Source: Candidatus Bipolaricaulota bacterium (lineage in GTDB: Bacteria > Bipolaricaulota > Bipolaricaulia > RBG-16-55-9 > DRXL01). From it: 59,826 nucleotides of DNA. The number at the start of each line of letters is the position of its first letter. Position 1 is the first letter of the stretch. Below are positions 17,168 to 26,438 of this stretch, piece by piece. Both the position numbers and the translations under genes were made by a program. A model generated the notes under the pieces. It ran no database searches, was not told where the DNA came from, and saw nothing but the letters and a program-made list of their open reading frames with translations. The stretch lies in assembly GCA_025060395.1 (NCBI GenBank), contig JANXCC010000010.1, forward strand, positions 1 to 59,826, given 5' to 3'.

Positions 17168-17371
17168 TTACTTTGGGTAGACGTTTGCAGCCCGGGGACC
17201 CTTGGCATCGCTGGTGATCTCAAACTCAACAGCTTGGCCCTCGCGCAAGGTCTTGAACCCCTCGGCTTGAATCGCCGAGAAGTGCACGAACACATCTGAG
17301 CCGCCGTTATCTTGTTGGATAAAGCCATAGCCCTTAGCATCGTTGAACCATTTGACTTTGCCGGTTGCCAT
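17168..17371 (-). CDS. CspA-family cold-shock protein
   Basis: 67 residues, a single five-stranded OB fold. RNA-binding motifs RNP1 (KGYGFIQQD, ~residues 13-21) and RNP2 (DVFVHFSAI, ~26-34) are intact. It binds single-stranded RNA and DNA and melts RNA structure. An AAAGGGG ribosome site precedes the ATG. It has its own terminator and a long 5' leader from a putative promoter near 17450-17479, the usual arrangement for post-transcriptional control of csp genes. Confidence 0.97.
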   Translation of the reverse strand: MATGKVKWFNDAKGYGFIQQDNGGSDVFVHFSAIQAEGFKTLREGQAVEFEITSDAKGPRAANVYPK

Positions 17372-17448
17372 TGTAAAAACCCCTTTCTGCTGTTAGATTT
17401 CCCATCTCGAGCACTGTCGTGGGCATCAGGGGTTCTGGCCCCGGCACC

Positions 17449-17479
17449 ATTGTGTGTCGGATTGCAGGGCGCCTGTCAA
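17449..17479 (-). promoter_or_regulatory. Putative promoter and long leader of the cold-shock gene
   Basis: On the minus strand a perfect TTGACA (revcomp of 17474-17479) is followed, after 19 bp, by CACAAT (revcomp of 17449-17454). The spacer is long, so this is moderate. A ~70-nt leader with a GGGG-N6-CCCC hairpin would result. Confidence 0.5.
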
Positions 17480-17512
17480 GCCCTCTATCGCGCACCCGAA
17501 GATTTTTCGCTT

Positions 17513-20119
17513 CTATTGGTCTCTCTCTATCACCTCCCTGATGCGATGTTGGACCTCCATCAGGTGCGCTTTCGCCTGCGGGTCCTTGACACCCTCGACT
17601 AAGAGATCGCTGATGGCTCTGTCGAGGCGCACGAGCTCAGAGTATGCCATCGCGACAGCATCGCTCACGCGCTCCGAAGCTTTATCCGTTGCCAAGGCGA
17701 TCAATAAGTCCACGTACACGCTCTGGATTGCGCGCTGGAACGAGTCTGTTGGAGCGCGACGGCTCAGCACATCGGCCCAGATCGCTTCTGTAAAGCTCAT
17801 AAAGTGCTCGGCGAGCGTGTACGGGTTTTCCTCATCAGAACGATAGGCATTATCGACGATACGTCGGAGGCGCTCCGGCCAGAAGGCCGCCGTCAGCACT
17901 GAGGCGCGCATTCCCGTAATCGCGTCGTGGATGGGGAAGTGGAAGCGCTGCCCGACGCTCCAGCTCGAGGCCCAGTCCCACCAGCGTTCACGCGGCATCT
18001 TGTCTAATAAGTGTTTGGGAAAGCGCTTGGGAATCTCCGGACTGAACGCGTCGAGCACGAAGCGCAGCGCTTGGCGCTGGTGCTCTGCTGGCAAGACTTT
18101 CAACGGCGTGAGCACGTCGCCCTTGTGCGCGCGAGTTACCTCCATGCCCCCAAGGGCCTTCACGGCCGTGATGTAGCCGCGCATCTGTTGGTAGAGCAAG
18201 ACGTTCACAGCACTGCGCAGTGGCCAGTACTCCGCGTCTTCGGCGATCACTCGCTCTTCCAAGCCTGGCCAGAGCCGTTCCACAAGTCTCTGTAGATCTT
18301 TGAAGTACATGACCGGATTGTCGCTCAAATCCCATTGGTTGATCCGCGGATCGAGTGCGTAGGGATAGTTCCACGCATCCTCGTCGGTGCCGTAGAGATA
18401 TTGATCTTTGCCATGCTGCTGGGCGATGGCTTGGAGTTCGGGATGTGGCTCAAGCGTTTCATTGCCTACGGGCTTGTACCCCCATTGGATCGCCCAGATA
18501 TCGTAGGGCCCTACGGTCGAGCTATAGTACTCGCCTTGGCGTTCACGATCTGCAGCGATATTGGGAGGATTGTAATCCATCACCGACGCTGTGATGCCAT
18601 ACTGCCGCGTAAAGTCTAGGTCATGAAGCTTCTCGAACGGGGTGGCAAAGCTCGCTTGGAAGTTATGTCTTAGTCCCAGGGCATGGCCGACTTCGTGCAT
18701 AGTGAGTTCGCGCAGGGCTGCGCCGATGTACTCCAAGGGGAGCTGGCCGTCGGCTTTAAGTTGTCCATCAGCAGCGAGGGTCATATGTAAGAGCGCTATG
18801 TGCGGCACCAAGCCCGCTTCGTAAGCGCAGAGTTTGCCTACCTCTGTGGGATTGAAGGCGCGCGCCAGCTCCAGCGCCTTGACCTCCTCCTCAAGCAAGG
18901 CTGCCGGGTTGTCTACTAAACGCAAGTACTCGTTAGTCAGCGAGCGCACCCAATCAGCGGTGAAGAGAATATCGGCGTTGAGAATCTCACCGGAGCGTGG
19001 GTCGACGTCTGAGGGCCCAATGGCGAAGACTGCGGAGACCGAGGGCATCCACCGGATCGTCGAGTACCGCGCATCGGCGGGATCCCAGTTTGGATCGTTG
19101 GGCTGGTCTAAAGCGATGATCGCGTTCTTGAAGCCCGCCGCTTCAAACGCTTTATTCCAGGCTTCGACCCCTTCTTTAATATACGGCCGAAACTCCTTGG
19201 GAATTGTATTCTCTAAGTAGAAGATGATGGGCTTAATGGGCTCTGACAGCGGTGCGTAAGGGTCTTTCTTCTCTAAGCGCCAGCGATTAATGATGCGCAC
19301 CGAGTTCGTTGGCCCGGTCTGGCGCTCGTAGTCTTTATACGTCGTGACAAAATAGCCTACACGGTCATCGGCGAGCCTAGGCTTCATGGGCTCTTCGGGG
19401 AGTGCCAGCACGCTGTAGTGCAGCGCAATAGGCAGCGTCTTCTCGTCGGGAAGGATTGCAAAGACCCTGTCTGGGACGTTGGTCAACGGGGCCATAGCTG
19501 CGAACATCAGATCGGCTTCAATCTCAACGTTTCTGGGAAAGCCCTTCACAGACGAGATCGTGGAGCGCGTGGGATCGAGCCGGAAGCTCGTCTTGAAGAT
19601 ACTGGGCAGATAGTCAGCCAAGTTTGGCCAGTCCGAGACGAAGAGCCCTGTCGCGTCTATGAGATAGCGCCCTGCTGTATCGTCGCGCGCAACGATGGAG
19701 AACGCACGTCGCAGTGAGTCGCGAAAGCCCAGCTGTACCATCTTCTCCAGGGGTGTGCCCGGAGCGGCACGAAAGTACGGGTTGCGCGTCCAGAGTTCGA
19801 CCTTGTCATTGCGGAAGCGAAATTGCAGCAGATCCGAGTCCAACGGATACCCCGTGAGCAGAAACGACTCTCCGATGCCGCGGGCCATCTGGACGACGAC
19901 CAAGAAATCTTTGTTGAAGTGTTCTTGGGTAACCTCGAGATAGAGCGTGCCGTCTTTCTTGAGATACGTGTTAAAAAATCCTGGGAAGGCCTTCATCTCA
20001 GCGACGAACGCCTCAATGGGCCTTTGCGAGGGGGCTTCTTGGGAGACGAGCGAGTAGCTCAAAGCTACCCCTGACAAGGCAATGACCGCTACAGCCGCTA
20101 ACACTCTGCGAGCGCGCAT
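17513..20119 (-). CDS. Secreted zinc metalloprotease (DUF5117/DUF4953 type)
   Basis: 868 residues with a signal peptide (hydrophobic ~6-25). The first half is a DUF5117-like region (FLVVVQMARGIGESFLLTGYPLDSDLLQFR..., shown as GIGESFLLTGYPLD). The catalytic part has the extended metzincin motif HEVGHALGLRHN (HExxHxxGxxH, ~residue 476) and a Met-turn SVMDY ~45 residues later, then a DUF4953-like C-terminal region. Acts outside the cytoplasm; physiological substrates of this family are unknown. GGAGGAG site and a TACAAT -10 (around 20152-20157) upstream. Divergent from the tandem TetR gene. Confidence 0.88.
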   Translation of the reverse strand: MRARRVLAAVAVIALSGVALSYSLVSQEAPSQRPIEAFVAEMKAFPGFFNTYLKKDGTLYLEVTQEHFNKDFLVVVQMARGIGESFLLTGYPLDSDLLQFRFRNDKVELWTRNPYFRAAPGTPLEKMVQLGFRDSLRRAFSIVARDDTAGRYLIDATGLFVSDWPNLADYLPSIFKTSFRLDPTRSTISSVKGFPRNVEIEADLMFAAMAPLTNVPDRVFAILPDEKTLPIALHYSVLALPEEPMKPRLADDRVGYFVTTYKDYERQTGPTNSVRIINRWRLEKKDPYAPLSEPIKPIIFYLENTIPKEFRPYIKEGVEAWNKAFEAAGFKNAIIALDQPNDPNWDPADARYSTIRWMPSVSAVFAIGPSDVDPRSGEILNADILFTADWVRSLTNEYLRLVDNPAALLEEEVKALELARAFNPTEVGKLCAYEAGLVPHIALLHMTLAADGQLKADGQLPLEYIGAALRELTMHEVGHALGLRHNFQASFATPFEKLHDLDFTRQYGITASVMDYNPPNIAADRERQGEYYSSTVGPYDIWAIQWGYKPVGNETLEPHPELQAIAQQHGKDQYLYGTDEDAWNYPYALDPRINQWDLSDNPVMYFKDLQRLVERLWPGLEERVIAEDAEYWPLRSAVNVLLYQQMRGYITAVKALGGMEVTRAHKGDVLTPLKVLPAEHQRQALRFVLDAFSPEIPKRFPKHLLDKMPRERWWDWASSWSVGQRFHFPIHDAITGMRASVLTAAFWPERLRRIVDNAYRSDEENPYTLAEHFMSFTEAIWADVLSRRAPTDSFQRAIQSVYVDLLIALATDKASERVSDAVAMAYSELVRLDRAISDLLVEGVKDPQAKAHLMEVQHRIREVIERDQ

Positions 20120-20171
20120 GCTGCTCCTCCTTTTCGTCTTCTGGTCTTCTCCACACTATTGTAGAGAGAGT

Positions 20172-20229
20172 TGTGCCCGTATGCTAGGGCACACTTGACG
20201 GCACTACACACGGTGCGTAGCATAGTGCC
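20172..20229. promoter_or_regulatory. Divergent control region with two inverted repeats
   Basis: TTGACG (20195-20200), a 17-bp spacer and TAGCAT (20218-20223) form a promoter for the tetR gene. Inverted repeat GGCACTA-N16-TAGTGCC (20200-20229) covers this promoter, and TGTGCCC-N8-GGGCACA (20172-20193) lies between the two divergent promoters. Both are candidate operators for the adjacent double TetR protein (autoregulation). Confidence 0.5.
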
Positions 20230-20235
20230 AGACAT

Positions 20236-21468
20236 ATGGCTATGACGAGACGTTCTCCTTCTACCAAGCGAGGCACTGTGACTTATGAGACGTTGCTACG
20301 GGTAGGAGCAAGCGTCTTCAGCCACCGTGGCTTTCGGAGAGCATCTGTCGCTGAGATCTGTCGCCGCAGCCGCGTCGCTAACGGCACTTTCTACCAGTAC
20401 TTCCCGGACAAGGCACAGCTCTTCCTCACGCTCATCGAGCAGATGACCAACCAACTCCAGACGCGTTTAGAGAGCGCTGTCGCCCCCGCTGCTCCTGCCA
20501 TCGAGCAACTCCATACGACTCTCAAGACGCATCTTGAGTTCATTGGCGCTCACACGGCGCTCTATCGGGTCTTCCGCGAAGCGGAGTTCGTCCAGATAGA
20601 GCCTCCCCAGCAGCTCTATGGGAGACTAGCACGGTTCTATCAAAAGATTCTTCAAGACGGGCAGAACACCAAGCAGCTGCGTCGTCTGGACCTGGAGACT
20701 GTCTCGTTCTCGCTGATCGGCATGGCTGAATTCATCGCACTGCGCTATATCTTTTGGGATTGCGGGCTTCCGCCACACGTCTGGGAGACCCTGCGCGGTC
20801 TGATCAGCTATGGCATCAGCAGTGAGCGACCTTGCGCTCCAGCTGGGCCATCAGACTTCTCTCCTCCCCCAGAAGAGAAGATCGCCGAGCCTTCTCAAGG
20901 GCAACGGACGCGAGCAAAGCTCCTAGAGGCAGCAGAAGCAGAATTCGGCGAGAAGGGCTTTTATGAAGCCCAAATCGTTGATATCACGCGCCGCGCGGGC
21001 GTCGCTCACGGCACGTTCTATACGTATTTCCCTAGCAAAGAGGCGATCTTCGTCGAGCTTGTTCAAGAGATCAACAAGCAACTGCGCGCTCGCTTGCGCG
21101 CGGCCATCGCCGGGTTGGGTGATCGGCGCCAGATCGAGCGGGCGGGCTTTCGCGCCTTCTTCGATTTCATCAAAGACCACGCCAGGGCTTATCGCATTGT
21201 GCGCGAGGCAGAATTTGTGGGCTCGCCCAAGAATGCCGCAGGACGCTGGTATTACGAGCGCCTCGCTCAAGGGTACGTTCCGGCACTCGCTCACGCGATG
21301 AAAGTTAGGCAAATACGCAGCTCTGACCCTGAAGCCCTCGCTTATGCGTTGATGGGGATCGGGCATTTCATTGGACTTCGGTGGGTCCTCTGGGAGAGGC
21401 AAGCCGTCCCTAATTCTGTTTTTGAAAACATGATGGACTTTATCCTTCACGGCTTGCTGCCGACTTGA
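20236..21468 (+). CDS. Single-chain tandem TetR-family regulator
   Basis: 410 residues comprising two complete TetR units. Unit 1 (~10-195) has the HTH ASVAEICRRSRVANGTFYQYF; unit 2 (~220-405) has AQIVDITRRAGVAHGTFYTYF (both quoted in part). Each is followed by a ligand-binding-like helical domain with matching motifs: YRVFREAEFV and FSLIGMAEFIALRYIFW in unit 1, YRIVREAEFV and YALMGIGHFIGLRWVLW in unit 2, so it arose by gene duplication and fusion. A pseudo-dimer in one chain is expected. TetR regulators of this type commonly respond to acyl-CoA, consistent with the downstream operon. Near-leaderless start at 20236. Confidence 0.88.
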   Translation: MAMTRRSPSTKRGTVTYETLLRVGASVFSHRGFRRASVAEICRRSRVANGTFYQYFPDKAQLFLTLIEQMTNQLQTRLESAVAPAAPAIEQLHTTLKTHLEFIGAHTALYRVFREAEFVQIEPPQQLYGRLARFYQKILQDGQNTKQLRRLDLETVSFSLIGMAEFIALRYIFWDCGLPPHVWETLRGLISYGISSERPCAPAGPSDFSPPPEEKIAEPSQGQRTRAKLLEAAEAEFGEKGFYEAQIVDITRRAGVAHGTFYTYFPSKEAIFVELVQEINKQLRARLRAAIAGLGDRRQIERAGFRAFFDFIKDHARAYRIVREAEFVGSPKNAAGRWYYERLAQGYVPALAHAMKVRQIRSSDPEALAYALMGIGHFIGLRWVLWERQAVPNSVFENMMDFILHGLLPT

Positions 21469-21502
21469 CAACGGCTTGAGGGAGCGCTCATAATAATATG
21501 AG
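21465..21502 (+). promoter_or_regulatory. Promoter and palindromic operator of the acyl-CoA/Liv operon
   Basis: TTGACA (21465-21470, overlapping the tetR stop codon), an 18-bp spacer and CATAAT (21489-21494). A 16-bp palindrome CTCATA-N4-TATGAG (21487-21502) covers the -10 and start site, where a repressor would block initiation. The likely ligand-responsive repressor is the tandem TetR protein encoded just upstream. Confidence 0.6.
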
Positions 21503-21537
21503 AGATGAACCAGCTGTCATAAAAATGGGGTGGGGCA

Positions 21538-22338
21538 ATGCCTATTGTGGGAGTGAACGGCATTAGGCTCTACTATGAGACCTACGGTCAGGGAGAAGGA
21601 TTGCTCTTAATTGCAGGGATTGGTTACGGCACGTGGCTGTGGGCCAAGCAGATCCCTGAGCTATCAAAGTATTTTTTTGTCATTGCGTTTGACAACCGTG
21701 GGGTGGGGCGCTCCGACAAGCCCGATACTGAATATACTGTCTCGCTCTTAGCCAGCGATACATACGAACTGCTGCGCGCTCTGAAAGTCGAACGCGTTTC
21801 GGTCTTAGGGATCTCGTTGGGGGGATTTATCGCGCAACAGCTTGCGCTCGATCACCCAGGGATAATTAATAAATTAATTCTCTGCTCGACGTCGCATGGC
21901 GGGCCGAATATGATCCTCCCCAAGGGTGAAGTCTTGCAGTTTATGGCCTTCGGCGCGGGAAAGGAGACCTTCCAGCGAGGTCTGGAGCTCGCCTTCTCGC
22001 CGGAGTATCGAGCAAGCAATCCCGAAGAGATCGCGCGGCTCACCGAGAGAATGCGACGCAATCCTCAGCCGCGCTACGCGTACTTGCGTCAATTCATGGC
22101 CCCGATCAATTTTAATAGCGAGCCCTTGTTGCATAAGCTCACCATGCCTGTGCTTGTGATGGCCGGCGAAGCCGACCAAGTTGTCCCCGTCGAAAATAGC
22201 CGACGCTTAGCAGAGAGGCTTCCCAACGCTAAGCTCGTGACGTTTCCAGGGGCAGGCCATCTCTTCGTGGTCGAGCGCGCTGCTGAAGTCAACAGAATTA
22301 TCATAGATTTTTTGAAGGGAGGTGCTGCCCGTGCGTGA
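21538..22338 (+). CDS. Alpha/beta hydrolase, first gene of the operon
   Basis: 266 residues. Nucleophile elbow GISLGG (Ser ~residue 86), acid in GEADQVVP (Asp ~220) and catalytic His in GAGHLF (~243). The N-terminal GVNGIRLYYETYGQGEG and FDNRGVGRSDKP are typical of enol-lactonase/esterase-like members. Probably hydrolyses an ester, lactone or thioester linked to the acid handled by the operon. Overlaps the next gene by 8 bp. Confidence 0.85.
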   Translation: MPIVGVNGIRLYYETYGQGEGLLLIAGIGYGTWLWAKQIPELSKYFFVIAFDNRGVGRSDKPDTEYTVSLLASDTYELLRALKVERVSVLGISLGGFIAQQLALDHPGIINKLILCSTSHGGPNMILPKGEVLQFMAFGAGKETFQRGLELAFSPEYRASNPEEIARLTERMRRNPQPRYAYLRQFMAPINFNSEPLLHKLTMPVLVMAGEADQVVPVENSRRLAERLPNAKLVTFPGAGHLFVVERAAEVNRIIIDFLKGGAARA

Positions 22339-23890
22339 CTACGAACTCTCCTGGGTGGGCGATTGGTCCGGACGCCGCGCTATGCTCACCCCAACTCGCG
22401 AAGCCCTCTATGACGCTACGGATAACCGACGCTTCACCTACGCTGAGCTGGACGAGCGCGCCAATCGCGTCGGCACATATCTCATAGAACAACTAGGCTT
22501 GCGCAAGGGCGACGTCGTCTCGTTTATTGCTCGCAATCGCGTCGAGCCCATCGATCTCTACTTTGCAACGGGCAAGATCGGTCTGATCTTAGCTCCGCTC
22601 AGCTATAGACTCGGTGCCCCAGAGCTGAATCATCTCTTGTCGCGCATCCAACCCAAAGCGTTCTTCTACGAAGAACACTTTCAGTCTCTGGTTGAGAAAC
22701 TTGAATTCCCAAGCTCAGTCAAGACCAAGATCGCTTTTGGCCCTAAAGATTCAGAGTACGAGCGCGTCGTGCTGCAGACCCCTCCCAAGCCCGTCAATCG
22801 CCCTAAATCTATGAACGATATACATTTATATATTCACACTGGGGGTACGACTGGGCTACCCAAAATCTGCCTGATCACATATCGTCAGATGCTCTGGAAC
22901 TCTTTTAATATCATAATTTCTGGAGGCGGGCAGCACGGCATCAATCAAAAAGAGCTCCTGACTTTTCCGCTCTTTCACATCGGGGGATGGAACACGGTCA
23001 CGCCGGTCTTCCACATGGGCGGGCACGTCACGCTCATTCGTGAGTTCAATCCCGAGCTGATCTTAGAGCTGATCGAGCGCGAGCGCATTACACACTTTGG
23101 GGGCGTCGAAGCGATGCTCCGGATGATCGCGAACAGCCCGCGCTTCGCGCAAACAGATCTCTCGTCTTTGGAGTATATCTCGTCGGCGGGGGCGCCCTGC
23201 TCGGCCGAGGTAATGCGCCCCTTCTGGGAGCGGGGGATTAAACTTACCCAGTCCTACGGGTTGACCGAGGGCGGGCCATCGAACTTCTTCTTCGTCCCTG
23301 TGGGGCGCGATTGGAAGACTATTAAAGAGAAATCCCAGAGCATTGGCTTTCCCATGTTTCACTGCGAGTATAAGATCGTCGACCCCAAGACGGGCCAGCC
23401 CGTCGCCGTCGGCGAGATCGGCGAACTCTGGTTCCGTGGGCCCCATACGTTTGAGGGGTATCTTAACGATCCGGAGAAGACTCAGAAAGTCCTAGACAGT
23501 GAGGGCTGGGTGCACTCAGGAGACTTAGCGCGCCAAGACGAAGACGGTTTTGTTTATATCGTCGGTCGTGTCGACGATATGTACATCTCCGGGGGCGAAA
23601 ATATCTGTCCGGAGGAAGTCGAGCGCGTCTTGATTCAGCATCCAGCTATTGCTCAAGTGGCTGTTGTCGGTGTGCCCGATGAGCAATGGGGCCAAGTGGG
23701 GCTCGCAGCTATTGTGCTTAAGCCCGGAGCTTCTGTCAGTGAAGCCGAGCTCAAGACATTCTGCCGTGAGCAACTTGGGGGTTTTCGAGTACCCAAATAC
23801 TTTAAGTTCGTCTCCGAGCTTCCCTTGAGTGGACCAGGGAAGATCAATCGCAAGATGCTGAGAGAGAGATTTGCAAAGGGGGAACTATGA
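22331..23890 (+). CDS. Acyl-CoA synthetase (AMP-forming)
   Basis: 519 residues from the GTG at 22331, placed 7 nt after GGGAGGT; an upstream GTG at 22322 sits inside that site. ANL superfamily motifs: P-loop-like HTGGTTGLPKI (~172), QSYGLTEGG (~307), GDLARQDEDGF and the hinge GRVDDMYISGGENI (~415), and the catalytic Lys in GPGKINRK (~505). It adenylates a carboxylic acid and transfers it to CoA. The chain length or ring specificity is not readable. Next to a Liv-type importer, the obvious role is to trap the imported acid. Confidence 0.92.
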   Translation: MRDYELSWVGDWSGRRAMLTPTREALYDATDNRRFTYAELDERANRVGTYLIEQLGLRKGDVVSFIARNRVEPIDLYFATGKIGLILAPLSYRLGAPELNHLLSRIQPKAFFYEEHFQSLVEKLEFPSSVKTKIAFGPKDSEYERVVLQTPPKPVNRPKSMNDIHLYIHTGGTTGLPKICLITYRQMLWNSFNIIISGGGQHGINQKELLTFPLFHIGGWNTVTPVFHMGGHVTLIREFNPELILELIERERITHFGGVEAMLRMIANSPRFAQTDLSSLEYISSAGAPCSAEVMRPFWERGIKLTQSYGLTEGGPSNFFFVPVGRDWKTIKEKSQSIGFPMFHCEYKIVDPKTGQPVAVGEIGELWFRGPHTFEGYLNDPEKTQKVLDSEGWVHSGDLARQDEDGFVYIVGRVDDMYISGGENICPEEVERVLIQHPAIAQVAVVGVPDEQWGQVGLAAIVLKPGASVSEAELKTFCREQLGGFRVPKYFKFVSELPLSGPGKINRKMLRERFAKGEL

Positions 23891-24630
23891 ACAGACTCCA
23901 GGAGAAAGTCGCGATCATCACGGGATCGGGGCGCGGGATCGGGCGTGAAACGGCTTTGCTCTTTGCGAGCGAGGGCGCCAAAGTCGTCGTCAGCGATATA
24001 GACTCAGCACTGGGAGAGCAAACAGCCACAGAGGTTCGCCGAGCCGGCGGTACAGCGATCTTCGTGCGCGCTGATGTCTCCCAGCGAGCTGACGCACAAC
24101 TGCTTGCCGAGACAACAGTCAAAGAGTTTGGACGCATAGATATCTTGGTGAACAACGCTGGGATCTTACGGGACGCGACGCTGCTGAAGATGACCGAAGA
24201 GCAATTTGACCAAGTTATCTCTGTCAATCTCAAGGGGGTCTTCAACTGCACGCAAGCCGTCGCGCCCATTATGGTCCAACAGGGCAAGGGCAAGATCATT
24301 AACGTCAGTTCTGTGGTCGCGCTCTATGGGAACTTCGGGCAGACCAATTACGTAGCTGCAAAAGCCGGGGTGATCGGGATGACGAAAGTCTGGGCGCGAG
24401 AGCTCGGACGCAAGGGGATCTGCGTCAATGCCGTCTGCCCAGGGTTTATCAGCACTGAGATGATCAAGAGCGTCCCGGAGAAGATCCTAGAAGCGATGAG
24501 AGAAAAAGTCCCCTTGGGACGGTTTGGCGAACCCAAAGAAGTCGCGCAGCTCTTTCTCTTCTTAGCTTCAGATGAGGCAAACTACATTAACGGGGCTGTG
24601 ATCAACATCGATGGAGGGATTACAGTCTAG
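23887..24630 (+). CDS. SDR oxidoreductase, FabG-like
   Basis: 247 residues, standard classical SDR. TGSGRGIG (12-19), NNAG (~89), catalytic Ser in NVSSV (~140), YVAAK (~153-157) and the conserved PGFISTEM. ATGA overlap with the acyl-CoA synthetase. Likely a 3-hydroxyacyl-CoA dehydrogenase or 3-oxoacyl reductase acting on the activated acid; direction unknown. Confidence 0.92.
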   Translation: MNRLQEKVAIITGSGRGIGRETALLFASEGAKVVVSDIDSALGEQTATEVRRAGGTAIFVRADVSQRADAQLLAETTVKEFGRIDILVNNAGILRDATLLKMTEEQFDQVISVNLKGVFNCTQAVAPIMVQQGKGKIINVSSVVALYGNFGQTNYVAAKAGVIGMTKVWARELGRKGICVNAVCPGFISTEMIKSVPEKILEAMREKVPLGRFGEPKEVAQLFLFLASDEANYINGAVINIDGGITV

Positions 24631-24632
24631 CT

Positions 24633-25646
24633 ATGAAGAGCCGATACGCTAAGATCATCGGGACGGGGCACTACGTCCCAGCAAGAGTCGTCACCAACGC
24701 GGAGATGGACGCGCGCTACCCGGAGTATTTAGCCCAGAAGGGATATCCGCTCAGCCAGTGGCTGGAGGCCAACGTGGGCATCAAAGAGCGGCGCTTTGCG
24801 GCGCCGGATCAGGCCGCATCGGACTTAGCCGCGGAGGCTGCCCGGGCTGCCCTCGCCAAGGCCAAGGTCAAGCCCGAAGAGATCGATCTTCTCATCGTTG
24901 CCACGGATACCCCTGATTATCTCTCTCCAGCAACGGCGAGCGTCGTCCAACACAAGATCGGAGCGATCAACGCTGGGGTCTTCGACGTCAACAATGCCTG
25001 CGCAGCTTCGGTCACGGCGTTGATCATCGGGAGCAAGTTTATCATGACCGAGCCCCAATACAATACGGTCTTGGTCGTCGGTACCTACGCCATGAGCAAG
25101 TTCATCAATTGGGCCGACTATAAGACCGCGACGGTCTTCGCCGATGGGGCTGGTGCCGCGGTGCTGCGCGTCTCAGATACCCCAGGTTTCTTGAGCTCTC
25201 GCATCAAGGGCGATGGACAGTATCACGATTATATGGGCATCTACGTGGGCGGCTCCTACAAGCCTCCTACCGTAGAGCGTCTCCAGCGGGGTGAGCACTA
25301 TTTGGTCTTTGCTAAACGCTTTCCGCCGGAGTTCAACGCGACCCACTGGCCCAAGCTCGTCACCCAAGTCGTCGAAGACGCCGGATACTCAGTATCAGAC
25401 ATAGACCGAATCTATTTCACCCAAGTCAATCTCAGCACGATCAAGACTGTGATGCAAACGCTGGGGCTGCCCTTAGAAAGAACCCATTGGGTTATGGACA
25501 AGTGGGGGTATACGGGGTCAGGGTGTGTCATCATGGCTTTGGACGACCAAATTGAGCAATGCCAAGGCCCCAACCCTGGGGATTTAGTTGTCTTCTGCAC
25601 TTCTGGGGGCGGGGCCGCGATGGCGGCGGCAGCATTCTTATGGTAA
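24633..25646 (+). CDS. KAS III / FabH-like thiolase-fold enzyme with altered active site
   Basis: 337 residues, thiolase fold. The nucleophile Cys is in VNNACAAS (~residue 123). In FabH the other catalytic residues are His in HQAN and Asn in GNT; here the corresponding blocks read FTQVNLS (~263) and KWGYTGSGC (~292), so His and Asn are apparently Thr and Tyr. FDVNNACAAS, DGAGAAVLR and the C-terminal SGGGAAMAAAAF are family landmarks. It lies 2 bp after the SDR gene. A condensation, acyl-transfer or retro-Claisen cleavage of an acyl-CoA is possible. Confidence 0.85.
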   Translation: MKSRYAKIIGTGHYVPARVVTNAEMDARYPEYLAQKGYPLSQWLEANVGIKERRFAAPDQAASDLAAEAARAALAKAKVKPEEIDLLIVATDTPDYLSPATASVVQHKIGAINAGVFDVNNACAASVTALIIGSKFIMTEPQYNTVLVVGTYAMSKFINWADYKTATVFADGAGAAVLRVSDTPGFLSSRIKGDGQYHDYMGIYVGGSYKPPTVERLQRGEHYLVFAKRFPPEFNATHWPKLVTQVVEDAGYSVSDIDRIYFTQVNLSTIKTVMQTLGLPLERTHWVMDKWGYTGSGCVIMALDDQIEQCQGPNPGDLVVFCTSGGGAAMAAAAFLW

Positions 25647-25649
25647 TCT

Positions 25650-26438
25650 ATGCCGAAAGCACGCATCAAGGGAATTGAGCTCTACTATGAGTTCCATGAC
25701 GGTCGGGAAGCAACAGTGCTTTTTGCCAATGGCGTCTTAGCCGATACGACGAGCTGGGCAGGTCAACTGCACGCTTTTAAGAAGCAATACTCCGTTGTGC
25801 TCTTTGACTTTCGCGGCCAAGGTCGCAGCGATAAACCCGACGAGCCGTACTCTATGGAGGGCCACGCTGCCGATGCCGCTGGTCTTTTGGAAGTCCTGGG
25901 AATCCCTAGAGTGCACTGGGTCGGCGTCTCTTACGGTGGGGAGATCGGTATGCTCGTCGCTATACGATATCCTGAGAAGATCGCGAGCTTAACAGTGGCG
26001 GCGTCGGTCAGCCACGTCGAGCCTTCCCTGAAGAACAAAATAGATCGATGGATTGCAGCGGCGCGGACGGAGAACCCTGAGATCTTCTTCCAGGAGACTG
26101 TGACTGATATCTTCTCTGAGCGCTTTCGTGTGGCACACCCAGAGTTCTTAGAGATCGCACGCCGGAGCTATGCAGCGTTGGATTATCGCGCTGTGGTGCG
26201 ATTACTCGAAGCGTTCCAGCAGCTCAATATCACGCCAGAGCTGCATAAGATCACGGCCCCAACGCTCGTGCTCTGTGGCGCTGACGATTCTTTGAAGCCT
26301 GTCTCGTACTCGCAGATCATCCACGGCACGATTGCGCACTCGGAGCTCGTCGTGATTCCCGACTGTGGTCACGCGCTGACACTGGAACGCCCTGAAGAGT
26401 TTAATAATCTTGTGCTCAACTTTCTAGGACGACTATGA
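25650..26438 (+). CDS. Alpha/beta hydrolase, second of the operon
   Basis: 262 residues. Oxyanion region FANGVLADTTSW, nucleophile GVSYGGE (Ser ~93), acid in CGADDSL (~211) and His in CGHALTLE (~237). Resembles 3-oxoadipate enol-lactonase-like hydrolases. Distinct from the first hydrolase of the operon (low similarity by eye), so the pathway may need two hydrolytic steps or a thioesterase. Its stop overlaps the livH start (ATGA). Confidence 0.85.
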   Translation: MPKARIKGIELYYEFHDGREATVLFANGVLADTTSWAGQLHAFKKQYSVVLFDFRGQGRSDKPDEPYSMEGHAADAAGLLEVLGIPRVHWVGVSYGGEIGMLVAIRYPEKIASLTVAASVSHVEPSLKNKIDRWIAAARTENPEIFFQETVTDIFSERFRVAHPEFLEIARRSYAALDYRAVVRLLEAFQQLNITPELHKITAPTLVLCGADDSLKPVSYSQIIHGTIAHSELVVIPDCGHALTLERPEEFNNLVLNFLGRL

